Below, piece by piece: positions 1-10,290 of a stretch of 64,000 nt of DNA. Source of the DNA: Branchiostoma belcheri (Eukaryota; Chordata; Leptocardii; Amphioxiformes; Branchiostomatidae); assembly GCF_001625305.1 (NCBI RefSeq), contig NW_017804609.1, positions 1,251,389 through 1,315,388 of the forward strand, read 5' to 3'. Positions within the stretch are counted from its first letter, which is position 1. Every line of letters starts with the position of its first letter. A model generated the notes under the pieces. The model made no database searches. It was not told the DNA's origin and saw only the letters and a list, made by a program, of their open reading frames with translations. A program made the translations under genes and the position numbers.

Positions 1-613
1 CAACCATACGTCATGCAGGACTCCAAATCCTTTTTCATCACACCTGCACTGGTACAAGTCACACTGAAAATTACCTGTACCTGCACCAGACAAATTTTAC
101 CTGCACCACTCAGACTTTGAGAAGAATGGATCATACAAAAACTGTATGGATCATACTAAAAATTGTGGGAATTATCAATACAGCCAATGAAAATCCACAT
201 GCAAAACCCACATGTATACATAAACACTGTTCCTGACTCAGTACAAATTATATACAAATAGACCTCCACATGCAACCGACATTTCAAGCCCTGTCATGGT
301 AACCTATATTTGATCATTTCTTCATCCAATTCACTATCACTATACAATGATAAATTACAGGATGACTGCTAGAAGAGTTCTGAAGTAGATACATAATTTT
401 CTGTACAGTTGATTTAACATATTTATCACACAGTCTTGGGCACCATTGACACATTGTCACTAATCTGTGAATGGCTCCACTATTTAGGTAACTGTAGAGT
501 AGAAATACTAGAATACCTGATACTAGTAGTACTCTTCTTTAGCCTGACAAAATTGTGCTCCTAGTAGCCTGCCCAATAACCACCAGAAGTGAGAGATAGT
601 GTAACACAGACTA
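1..613. other. AT-rich non-coding sequence
   Basis: I see no gene, RNA or clear repeat here. It probably belongs to the long first intron of the minus-strand adenylyl cyclase gene whose first exon lies at 24271-25164, or to intergenic DNA if that gene ends sooner. Confidence 0.4.
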
Positions 614-1720
614 GACTGTGGAGTGGCCCAAGGTACTCTACTGGGCCCACTGGTGTTCCTCGCCATGATCAATGACGCAAAACCTAATACTAATAATCCA
701 CACTGGAAGTATGTCGATGACATGAACCTGGGAGAAGTTAGAACTGTGTCAACCCCAACTAAACTTCAGACTGACCTTGACTCATTGGACACCTGGGCCG
801 AAACGAACTCCATGTTACTTAACCCCAAAAAATGTAAAGCAATGTATTTCTGCTTTATGAGAACCCCCCCAGTAATGCAGCCACTGACTCTCGGAGGTCA
901 GCCACTTAGCATAGTTACACAAGCAAAGTTACTTGGTTTGCACATACGCTCTGACCTACGGTGGTCTGATCAAGTTGACGCCATGGTGTCCAAGGGCAGT
1001 AGAAGGTTATACTTATTAAGTAGGCTGCGTCGAGCTGGCCTCCCAAGCTCTGACCTTGTCACAGTGTATTGTGGGTATATTCGACCAATAGTTGAATACG
1101 CCACGCCCTGTTGGAATGCGGGTATCACAAAAAACAATCTGACAGCATAGAAAGAATCCAGAAAAGGGCATGCAGAATCATGCTGGGCAGAAGCTATCAC
1201 TCGTATTCCGAGGCCCTGTCAACTCTTGACCTCCAACGTCTGTCTGAACGGAGACTGACCCTGTGCCGGGCCTTTGCCCTTTCAGCCACTAGGTCTAGGC
1301 ACGCCCCCTGGCTACCCCCAGTTAGTAACCACTCACACAACATGCAGCTAAGGCAAACACAGCGCTACAAACCACCCATTGGGACAAAAAGATATTTATG
1401 CAGTCCTGTCCCCACAATGCTGAACATACTGAATAACCTTGCCATACAGTAGATTTCATTTTATGTTGTTGCACATGATGTAATTGTACTTTTTATTATT
1501 GTCAGTTGTACCTAAGTAATTTGCCAACAGAAGTTGTATGATGTAATTTTAGTCATAAATGTGTATTATTCTAGCGTATAAGTGGTGTTTTAAATGCCTC
1601 TCAAAGGCACTTTTTTATGTATATATATTATGTATTAGTCATGTAATTTTTTAAAAATTTGTAAAAGCTTCTCAATTCAGCCTTTGGCTGCAAAAAGCTT
1701 CTAACCTACTGTACTATGTA
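614..1720 (+). mobile_element. 3' fragment of a non-LTR (CR1/L2/Jockey-like) retrotransposon, frameshifted
   Basis: The frame open at 623-1150 encodes the C-terminal half of a LINE reverse transcriptase. It begins at the block QGTLLGPL, the usual PQGxxLGPLLF region, and carries the catalytic-loop motif YVDD near 709-720. This is followed by the thumb-like stretch seen in LINEs (LLGLHIRSDLRW, then YIRPIVEYATPCWN). The reading continues in another frame at 1111-1452 (ERIQKRACRIMLG), so a small indel near 1120-1140, in an A-rich run, breaks the gene. The 5' half (endonuclease, fingers, palm start) is missing. About 260 bp of AT-rich 3' UTR follow, ending near a CAGCC..GGCTG hairpin motif and an A-rich tail. 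It is a dead 5'-truncated copy. Assignment to CR1/L2 rather than Jockey rests on general resemblance. Confidence 0.85.
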
Positions 1721-1849
1721 TGTATGAAGTATGTGTTTCTGCAAATAAACCAGTCTATAATATTTTACTTGTCTAGTAGTGGTCCAACGTATACAGTATT
1801 TTCAATGTCAATGTTGGAAAACCAATTGTACAACGTTTCATCACTCAGG

Positions 1850-2010
1850 TGTCAGATCATGGAGCTAGAAAAGGTGGATCAGCTAAAAAAATTCATGTCC
1901 CTTGCAGGGTTCACACACAAAATGCTAGAGTCGGCAGTTTTTTCTAGAGTCAGTCGGAAAACAGGAAACACAACGTTTTATTTCCTAGGCCCAAAACTGT
2001 TTTATGAATG
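1850..2010. repeat. Dispersed repeat, family with copy at 12228-12375
   Basis: The stretch running from ATGGAGCTAGAAAAGGTGGA to the motif CCTAGGCCC matches, in reverse orientation, 12228-12375. Shorter pieces occur at 5460-5530 and 33310-33370, with the shared core being GGAAAAAACGTTGT plus TTCCTGTTTC. No coding potential is apparent. Confidence 0.6.
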
Positions 2011-2334
2011 ACACTTGTAATGATAATGCTTCACCCACCCACCAGCCATTAGCCTGTAGTTATGGGTAAAAATAGAACATATTAGATATTAAAGCTCGTT
2101 AGCTGGAAGGTAATAATTACCAGGCAGGTAAAACAACCTGTCGTTAGCCTGTCGTTAACCCCAGGTAAAAATAGACAATAAGAGCGCTCGTTAGCGAGGA
2201 GGTAATAATTAGCTGTGGTTAAAATACTCCCTGAGCCATCAGCTTATTCTATCATACATCTCATCTGACTTGTTTCTGGGCTGAACTAACTCAACAACAC
2301 GGGGATAGATCTTGTTGTAAATGGGACAAAATGC

Positions 2335-2650
2335 TAGCCTCCACAGCGTGCCAAAAACTGGGGGTTTGGGGGTCTTCAGGGTCTTTGGGAGCTTTTATGT
2401 GCTATTTTCTGATTGCATATAGACAACATAGCCGACCTGGTTGAATTACCCCCATTTTCCTAGAACTGGGCTAATCAGAAAACAGCCGAAGACCACCAAA
2501 CCCCCAGTTCTATAAGCCTGCTACGGAGGCTAATCAGAAAACAGCCGAAGACCACCAAACCCCCAGTTCTATAAGCCTGCTACGGAGGCTAATCAGAAAA
2601 CAGCCGAAGACCACCAAACCCCCAGTTCTATAAGCCTGCTACGGAGGCTA
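2335..2650. mobile_element. MITE with TAGCCTCC ends and 9-bp target duplication
   Basis: The element starts TAGCCTCCACAGCGTGCC and ends with its inverted counterpart, GCTACGGAGGCTA. It is flanked by ACAAAATGC on both sides (2326-2334 and 2651-2659), a perfect 9-bp target-site duplication. Related copies are at 26786-26976 and 41028-41226. In this copy the right arm is triplicated: a 59-bp unit beginning AATCAGAAAACAGCCGAAG repeats three times in about 2470-2650. There is no transposase. A 9-bp duplication points to a Mutator-like mobiliser (inference). Confidence 0.8.
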
Positions 2651-3103
2651 ACAAAATGCAATGTTTTAGATGTCTGACGTCTGAGTCAATGCTGTATCTC
2701 CTAAGGGTTTTTGAACAAGATAAAAATGAAGACCAAGAGAACTCAAAGACGAGATCTTAACCGGGTTGAAGAGGAGACAGAGTGCGTCTCGAAAGCTCCC
2801 CAGAGTAGCTGAACTTTTGTTGTGTTTCTGTATAAACATTTTATCAAAAGCAATCTTTCTTTCTTGGGTAGTTTTCTGTATTCTAATGCTAATAGGTAGT
2901 TTTATGTGGCCTAACGTTTATATTTGTATGTACATTACATGTAATGACCCAAACGTTTCACCCATAATATCAGAACATGACCCACGTTTAATCCCATGGT
3001 AACTAGCATTGGGTTACATGATGTTGCAATTTTACTAGTATGAGTGTTTTATACTCCTGTCTGACCATTACATTATTTGAGTAAGAATTAACAGAACAGA
3101 CCA

Positions 3104-3730
3104 TAAGGCCACACCAATTTAATTTCATGGTTAACGGATTCGCCCGCTTCATTTTCTTCTGATTTGCAAATAAAAATAAACTTTGAAACTTTATTAGAAT
3201 AACCATTAGTTAGCTAGTCTTCCTGGTATTCATACATACAGACAATACATTATACAAACATAGTTGACAACTGGACAAGTCACAAATACATCTAAATCAA
3301 TAACATATTTACAATATACATAATTAAAAAAACTGACAATCCTGTGGAACAGTTCTTGTGCGTGAGCTACTGATGGAGGTATTTGTGCAAACCGTCCTTA
3401 AACACTCTCAGGGATTGTGTAAAAATTCAGAATCAACTGCAAAATGCTCATATTTTGCCCTGAACAGTTGAAAACAGTCCTTTTATAAATTTCATCCTAG
3501 TTGTTACAGTTATTCCATCTTTCAATGCAATGGTATCATTAAAAGTTCAAAATTCATTGTTTACATTTTGAACCAGCCTGGTGTGTTAACTTCATTGCTC
3601 CTATCGTACCATTTTGGGCCATAATAGGATGCCTACGCCTATTTTTATTTTTTATTTTTTTATTCGCCCGCCCGCTCCATTATTTTTCTAGAAAAATCCG
3701 TTAACCAAGAAATTAAACTGGTGTGGCCTA
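3104..3730. mobile_element. Inverted-repeat element with GGCCACACCAATTTAATTTC ends
   Basis: The left end AAGGCCACACCAATTTAATT plus TCATGGTTAACGG is mirrored at the right by CCGTTAACCAAGAAATTAAA followed by CTGGTGTGGCCT. The interior of about 560 bp is AT-rich and non-coding. Close relatives are 5204-5440 and single ends near 11075-11095 and 41778-41800. It is a non-autonomous DNA element; the superfamily is not assigned. Confidence 0.7.
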
Positions 3731-4080
3731 CCCACGTTTAACCCCTAACCCTGTAACCACACAAACTCCACAGCAGTGCTGACGTCAATCCCAGAATCCC
3801 GCGGGGCATCGCTTCAAAGCGGCTATTTCTGGTCCGTTAACAGAGCAGCCATTAATGAAGCACTGCCGCCACAAACGAAGTCGTTATTATCCCGCTAACG
3901 AGGTCCACACAGAGTCCGTTCATTCCACTCTCGCACGGCGGGCGGAAAAACACCACAGACAAACGCAGGAACCTGTTTTAATTTCCGCTGCTGCCACTAG
4001 AGTGGTGGGGACATTATAATCACCACATTATATACACCCTTATACAGTACAATGGGGACATAATCACCCTGACATTATAC

Positions 4081-4307
4081 TGTAACATCCGTGTCCATAA
4101 TATCACCAGGGTCCATAATATCGCCACCTTGAGAAACAGTGTGCTTAAAGATTATATTTTACTGCAACATACTTTTGGTTATAATGCATTCCTGCACACC
4201 TTAAATGTACATACCTAGGGTATGTTGCAGTAAAAATATCTTTAAGCACACCTTTTCTCAAGGTGGCGATATTATGGACCCTGGTGATATTATGGACACA
4301 GATGTTA
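4081..4307. mobile_element. Long-palindrome MITE (copy 1)
   Basis: Nearly the whole 227 bp is one inverted repeat. The left arm starts TGTAACATCCGTGTCCATAA and contains two GGTCCATAATATC-like blocks, CACCTTGAGAAA and GTGCTTAAAGAT; the right arm repeats them inverted. The centre is the short stretch around the ACATACCTAGGGTATGT palindrome. A second copy at 8961-9183 is about 90% alike and inserted elsewhere. No coding capacity. Confidence 0.85.
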
Positions 4308-4624
4308 TATCATACAGGGTTTTTTCTAGAAAATTTTTTTAATGAGAGTAACACAGTTTGTAATGCTAGAATGCATTGTTGTGTTGTCTTTACATCTCTA
4401 CTGGAAAATATCATTTTGAATTTGAGAAAGACTAAATGGTGTGTAAGTAGCCACATAGGGTTCAATTTGAAAATTGGTATGAGGGAGCTGGCTGGTTACA
4501 TGAGGGAGCAGCTCCCTTATTCCCCTGTTTAGAAAAACCCCTGTCATACACCCATAACAACAATGGGTGCATTATATAACCCATCAAATATAAAACTAAC
4601 AAAACACCCACTACATTATATAAC

Positions 4625-4690
4625 CAGGGCTCGAAATTCATTTTTAGGAAGAGGTGCACACAAAATATTGGGTGCACCATATACAATGAA
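4625..4690. mobile_element. Solo end of a CAGGGCTCGAAATT element
   Basis: The terminus CAGGGCTCGAAATTCATTTT is followed by a GTGCACC-rich stretch. The same terminus bounds the fuller element at 21175-21536 and recurs alone at 17587. The CAGGG start resembles hAT-type ends; that assignment is inference. Confidence 0.45.
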
Positions 4691-5203
4691 ATAAATAGCA
4701 TGTCAGCAAAATATATTATAATACTGGTGGTTTGGATGTGTTTTATACAAGTTTCGTCGATGAAGGTTATACGAAATTTGTCTTCCCTTTATTTGCATAT
4801 CAATCAATAGTTTGTGCTTATAAACCTGCATTTCCCCTCTGGTCTCTGACAAAAGCTAGTGGAGACTAGCTGAAATGTCTGACCGTTTCCAAAATCATAT
4901 CCAGTTGCTTGAGTAACTGCTTTTTGGCCTTTATACATGTCAAGTTTATTTCTTTTAGCAGAGTACAGAAGTGCAGTTGTGCTTTTCTGGGTTTTCGTTT
5001 ATTTATCTAACCACAACTTACGGCACACTTAGTGGGTTAAAGTGAAGTTTATTTCTTTAACCAGGAGGAACAAATTTGAACTGTAACTTGTAAGTGCAGT
5101 TTGTTTGTAGAAGTAGAAGATACAAGAGTACAGTAGCTACTAGCCTTCAGTGTAAAACTGGTCTGGGTCAAGGAATGGAGACTAGTAAAGTAAAGGAGCA
5201 AGT

Positions 5204-5440
5204 TAGGCCACACCAATTCATTTTGTTGGTTCTCGGACATTTTTAGTTCAAAAGATAGCAAGCGGACATCATAAAATGAGAGGGATAGCAAGAAAACTAG
5301 AATATGACTGTATTTACTACATAACACTGAGTCCACCGAGGCATCAACCAGGTCCTCAGGCTTTGCTTTCATTAGGTTTTTCTAGTTAACCATATTTTCC
5401 AAAAATCCGAGAACCAACAAATTAAATTGGTGTGGCCTTA
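5204..5440. mobile_element. MITE with GGCCACACC ends, 237 bp
   Basis: The left end TTAGGCCACACCAATTCATT plus TTGTTGGTTCTCGGA is mirrored at the right by TCCGAGAACCAACAAATTAA plus ATTGGTGTGGCCTTA. It is a short relative of the 3104-3730 element. Non-coding. Confidence 0.75.
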
Positions 5441-5589
5441 GTACAGTTAAACCAGCTGTAAGGCCAAGCCTGAAGGGAAAAAATGTTGTGTTTTCTGTTT
5501 CACTTTCAGTCCTGAAAAAAATTAGGGTCGGTAGGGAGGGATTATCTCTTTTTTTTCTTGCTTTTTTAGACTTCAGACTTGACAGCCTG

Positions 5590-5790
5590 CAAGGGGGGTC
5601 CCGACAATGCTCTACGCTGAATTCGGAAACCCTCGATTACGCTTTATGATATATTCCAAGTGGCTACAACGCATTACGTAGAATTAAAACGGCAAATACG
5701 CTCTACACAAAAAGTGAAGAGTGGTCCGTCTACGCTCTACGTAGAATTAAAACGGCTGATTACGCTCTACGAAAAGGGCTTGCGGGCCCC
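5590..5790. repeat. Dispersed CTACG-rich repeat
   Basis: The core TACGTAGAATTAAAACGGC occurs twice, about 60 bp apart, amid several TACGCTCTAC blocks. A related stretch is at 30087-30125 (GTCTACGCTGAATTTGGAAA). Nature unknown. Confidence 0.5.
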
Positions 5791-6407
5791 CTTTAGACCC
5801 AGACTAGAACTAGGGCACATTTTCCAAACTTACACAAATGATAGAGTTACAGCTCAAGTATATACATGTACCAGCCAGGGTAAGTTATGAGGATATGGTT
5901 CCCAGACTTTAGTCTAGATGGTAATGTGGATGGTAACCAGGACACATCTCAGAATATATAAACAGAATCATTCTGATATATAGAGTTACGGGTTTGACGT
6001 AAGAAGAGGTGGTTTTTGTGCTACAAATAACTACAAAGTGATCACTCGAAAGTGGGACAAGTGCCTTCTAAGTGCGCTTTACATTACATTTGTGAGATCA
6101 ACCTGCCACATGCAAGTGCTGTACAAATGTCTGAAAGGCTTTCATGTTGTTTACTAGTAGGTATATCTGTACACTTCTATTTATATAGCCGGTATAACCA
6201 CCATTCAGCATAACACACAAGCTTTGCACATATAACTGTAAGCATTGTTGAAAGCTATATATAGATAATGTCCCTTATTTAGTACTGTACTTGGTAACAG
6301 TGAGTTCCACTCTACGATAGTTCTAGGGTAAAAAAACAGTTTTTGAACACCTCAATCCTTGGTTGGTAATAGTACTTGAAGGCTTCTTTTCTTTGCTGAA
6401 ATCAGAT

Positions 6408-6500
6408 TATCTAGAGCCCTGAGGAAGGTGACAGACGGTCACCGAAACGTCGGCTGAATAAAAGACTTGGTTGTGTAAAGTCTCTTTACTCAGACAACAT
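6408..6500. repeat. Dispersed motif with CACCGAAACGTCGG core
   Basis: The run CCTGAGGAAGGTGACAGACG, followed by GTCACCGAAACGTCGG and AATAAAAGACTTGG, recurs in shortened form at 46740-46765 in a HECW intron. ACCGAAACGTCG-type strings are common in dispersed animal repeats, but I cannot name the family. Confidence 0.45.
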
Positions 6501-7387
6501 TCTAGCTGGCGGCCATCTTGTTCATCTTTCCTCTGGTCCAGTCCAGGGTAAACAGCATGACATTGACCTTGGGATGGCTAACATTGACCTCTGACCGTAC
6601 CGGAACACTGTCAAGGTCAAGTTTAAGTTGGGCGTCATCCCGACATAGACCAGATCCCAAAAGCACCACATGTATTTATACAGCTCCCTAACTATAACAC
6701 GGCATGATATCATGGCTCTACCTAGAACTTGGTGCCAATATAGACATTTACAGACCAGTAAAGACAGCAAATAACACATTATTTTACCTCATCAACTTAT
6801 TAAATATCTCTGTAACTATTAACATCTAACAGTAACAGTTACTATAATTGTGACAGATATATAAGGTAGACATAATACAGGGGAAGTTCTCTTCTAAAAA
6901 GGTGGAATTTCAATGCACTTTCAGAAAAAGCTGGACTAGAAAATTGATAAATTAAAATTAGGACATTTATAGAGCAGTAAAGACTTCAAATAATGAATCA
7001 GTATTTTTGATGTATACCATATCATTAATGCCAGACAAATATCTCTGTAACTACATGTAGATTGTATAATAAGTGTGACGGATATATACTTAGTAAACAT
7101 AACATGGGGGAAGTTTGCTCATTTAGAAAATTTATCATGTGGAATTTCACTGTGATTTCTGGGATAAGCTGAAACTGAAAGTTAGAACTTACAGTAGAAG
7201 GCTTAAGATTAATTAGGTTTAACACAGTCCCCGAATGTCTTTCTATGCTAGACCAGAAATTGTGTAATTCAGGTTTTTACTAATTTTAGCCAAGTAAATT
7301 CTAACATTCACACCCAAAATGTGTTTTCCAGTCTACGTTGATATCTACTGCAAGTTAACACTTTGCTTATATATATACTCAAGTTTA

Positions 7388-7512
7388 CCTGCCTCTACTG
7401 CAAGTTTACGCAGCTATACTGCAAGTTTATCCAACCAGTACAAGTTTACGCAGCCTTACTACAAGTTTACGCAGCAAGTTTACGCAACTTTACAGCAAGT
7501 TTACGCAGTAAC
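7388..7512. repeat. Imperfect tandem repeat, CAAGTTTACGCAG unit
   Basis: About seven imperfect copies of a 14-20 bp unit around GCAAGTTTACGCAG. It produces small overlapping open frames rich in YCKFT-like residues that are not genes. Confidence 0.7.
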
Positions 7513-8254
7513 GCTGGTATTATAAACAGTCTTGGGGAACTGTTTACTCTGTAGCCCCTGAAGCATGTGTGAAGTGGACAGAGTAGTAAAACTACCAACA
7601 ATAGAGAACTGCAAGTCCTGTTTGGTTGTGTTGCCAAATTTCTCCCTCAAAGATTTTACAACAAACTGCCCTGCAGTTCCAGAACAAGCTGCTAGGGGGC
7701 CCAAACTCATGTCACTTCTTTCCTAGACCAAGAGCAATCTACTATAAAAAATCCGTGACCCTAGCAATAGCATGTCCAGATCACGAGATATCAAAACCGG
7801 AAGTTGTGCTACAGTACCAACGAAAGCCACCTCGGGGCCCAAAATCTAATGATTTCTAGGTCTCAATAAGACCTACCCACCTACCAAGTTTCATGACAAT
7901 GCATATAATAATTAATACTGAACTGGAGGGACAACATTAAAAATGTGTCACAAATCTTAAAATCAACAAAACTCAGTGTCTGTGATGCTGAGCTTTGAGT
8001 ATTTTCTTTCGCAATATTGAAAATGTCTCTGCAAAATGCAGACTGCAGATGGGTATTTCTAACACTGTGCCCCCTCACCTAACCCATCTGTCCTGTTGCC
8101 ATGACGTCACCATGACGTCAGGAGTGATTGACAGTTCATGTCTGTGCTGAGATGTCACAAAGGAGGGAAATTCCACAGACGAGTGTTGAGAACCTCCGAC
8201 ACACACAAACACTAACATGTGGCAGCAGCCAAACCCCACAGGCCTTCCTTCGTA

Positions 8255-8600
8255 AAAAAAAAAAAAAAAAGGGAAATAGTTGGCCAGGAGAGTCAGTCCG
8301 CGAGAGGGTTAATTTCCCCTTCTGAAGTCGTCAAATGAACTAGGTTGGCTAAACTCCCCTAGTCAATTTATTCTCCCTGTTGCCTAAATTTTGCTTTTTT
8401 TTCTAAACCTGCATTGTTTGTGTGTGGGGTACGGATCCTAGAATTCCGCACAAAAAGGGAAATAGTTGGCCAGGAGAGTCAGTCTGCGAAAGGGTTAATT
8501 TTTGAGCAAATGAACTCTTGTAGACTACGCTGGCTAAACTCTCCTAGACAATTAATGAATTATTCTCCCTATTCAAATTTTCCTTTTTTTTAAACAACAT
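8255..8600. repeat. Two copies of a dispersed repeat
   Basis: The block GGGAAATAGTTGGCCAGGAG with AGTCAGTC occurs at 8269 and 8458. Each copy continues to TGGCTAAACT, ATTCTCC and a T-rich run. A third copy is at 13196-13345. Non-coding. Confidence 0.65.
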
Positions 8601-8960
8601 TGGCAGAGACTAAAGATGGCATGGGGGAATGGTAGTGTCGGCAGTGCCAGTGTTCTAGCCAGAGCCCATCTTTTCTCTATTTGACAGAATTTTGCCGCTC
8701 TTGATGGCCAAAAAAATTTTGTACTCAACAGACAAAAATCCACTGGCCAGTAATACACTATTTTTGCCGAATTCTACAATCTCTGGCTGTCTGCTGCAGA
8801 TAACTGGGCAAGTAAAGCTGTGAAAAACACTAGGAATTTAGGATTTTGAACCAATTTTTACCATGAAATATCGTACCATATTTCCTCCAATTGTGTACAA
8901 ACTTTTTTTAACATTTCGAGTAGCAAGCTGGCGCTCCAGCCAGTTGCCAAATTTGGGGTG

Positions 8961-9183
8961 TGTAACATTCGTGTCCATAATATCACCAGGGTCCATAATA
9001 TCACCACCTTGAGAAAAAGTGTGCTTAAAGATATTTTTACTGCAACACACCCTAGGTATGTACATTTGAGGTGTGCAGGAGTGCATACCAAAAGTATGTT
9101 GCAGTAAAAATATCTTTAAGCACACTGTTTCTCAAGGTGGCGATATTATGGACCCTGGTGATATTATGGACACGGATGTTACA
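8961..9183. mobile_element. Long-palindrome MITE (copy 2)
   Basis: Same family as 4081-4307: it starts TGTAACATTCGTGTCCATAA and ends with the inverse. Both arms are about 105 bp with a TACCAAAAGTA / TACCTAGGGT-like difference near the centre. Strong hairpin potential in DNA or RNA. Confidence 0.85.
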
Positions 9184-9675
9184 TGTACATGATAATTTAT
9201 AAGGGTTTTGAAAAAAACTGCCCAAAGCAAAGATTGAAAGATACATGTGATATGGCTACATGCTAACATCATCATTGGTCAGCTGTAGGGCATGGATACT
9301 AACAAATAACAAACTAGTAACAGGTGGCATTGATAAACATAAAAATACATGTCTATACTAACACAGGTAACAGGTGGCATCAATAAAAAGCGAAAACTGT
9401 TTTGTTTTCTACAGACTCATTCATGGAGTCTAAGATAAAGCAGACTCAAGTTAAATGCATGTCTACTAACGCTGGTAACAGGTGTTGATAAAAAGCAACA
9501 AGTGTTTTGTTTTTTCCCAGGAGAGGAAAGGCTGTTTCATGTATGAAGTCCATAAAATATAGCACAGACAACTGCTGACTCGTGTCTCTCCCCTGTACGT
9601 AGGTGACAGGATTCAATCTCTGCCCTGTATCTGACAGGTGGTATTACAGGATTATTTACTCCCACATAAAGACTC

Positions 9676-9805
9676 TCACAAACACCAACAAAGGCTAACA
9701 TCATATGCTCCACGGATCTCTAACAAACACCAACAAAGGCTAACATCATATGCTCCACGGATCTCTAACAAACACCAACAAAGGCTAACATCATATGCTC
9801 CATGG
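9676..9805. repeat. Tandem repeat, about 44 bp x 3
   Basis: Three near-identical units reading AACACCAACAAAGGCTAACA then TCATATGCTCCACGGATCTCT. The last unit ends in CATGGAGCG. Confidence 0.85.
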
Positions 9806-9959
9806 AGCGTGTAATCAGTCTTTAGGGAGACATGCTCCACACACACTACAGACAAAAGGACCGCTACAGCTAGCTAAGTTACATGTTTCCTTTGGAAAGT
9901 TCTTGGAGTTCTTGTCTTCCTAGCAGTTACAATTTTCCGTCCATCTAGTACAAACTCCT

Positions 9960-10108
9960 TACTCTCCAAGCAGAGGTTAGGGTTTTGGGTTATTTTTGGC
10001 ATGTTTTAAAACTTTTTTTATTGGGGTTTCTTTTTTTGACTGGAATTTGAAAGAAAAATTCCAGGGCAAAAAAAATAACCCAAAACCCAAACCTCTGCTT
10101 GGAGAGTA
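9960..10108. mobile_element. 149-bp palindromic MITE with TACTCTCCAAGCAGAGG ends
   Basis: The left arm TACTCTCCAAGCAGAGGTTA plus GGGTTTTGGGTTATTTTT is mirrored by AAATAACCCAAAACCCAAAC plus CTCTGCTTGGAGAGTA. A larger sibling is at 26257-26539. Single ends occur near 11920, 19990, 20335, 26757 and 29445. Confidence 0.8.
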
Positions 10109-10119
10109 CGCAGTCCTAT

Positions 10120-10290
10120 TGATATTCCTGAATGGGCCAGGGTTAGGAATTAGGATCAGGCACGGTTCTGGATAGTCTCTGTGTATCCAAGAATGTACAT
10201 TTTGTAGATTTGCTTCAGGCACTATCCAGAATTGTGCCTGCATGGTTCTGGATAAAGCACGGTTCTGGATACAAGAGAACTGCTAGAAGC
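10120..10290. repeat. Dispersed GCACGGTTCTGGATA repeat
   Basis: Short blocks such as GGCACGGTTCTGGATAGTCT, AGAATGTACATTTTG and AAAGCACGGTTCTGGATA recur at 14500-14680, 18030-18880, 41270-41460 and 60280-60720. They look like one family that readily amplifies in tandem. Confidence 0.65.
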
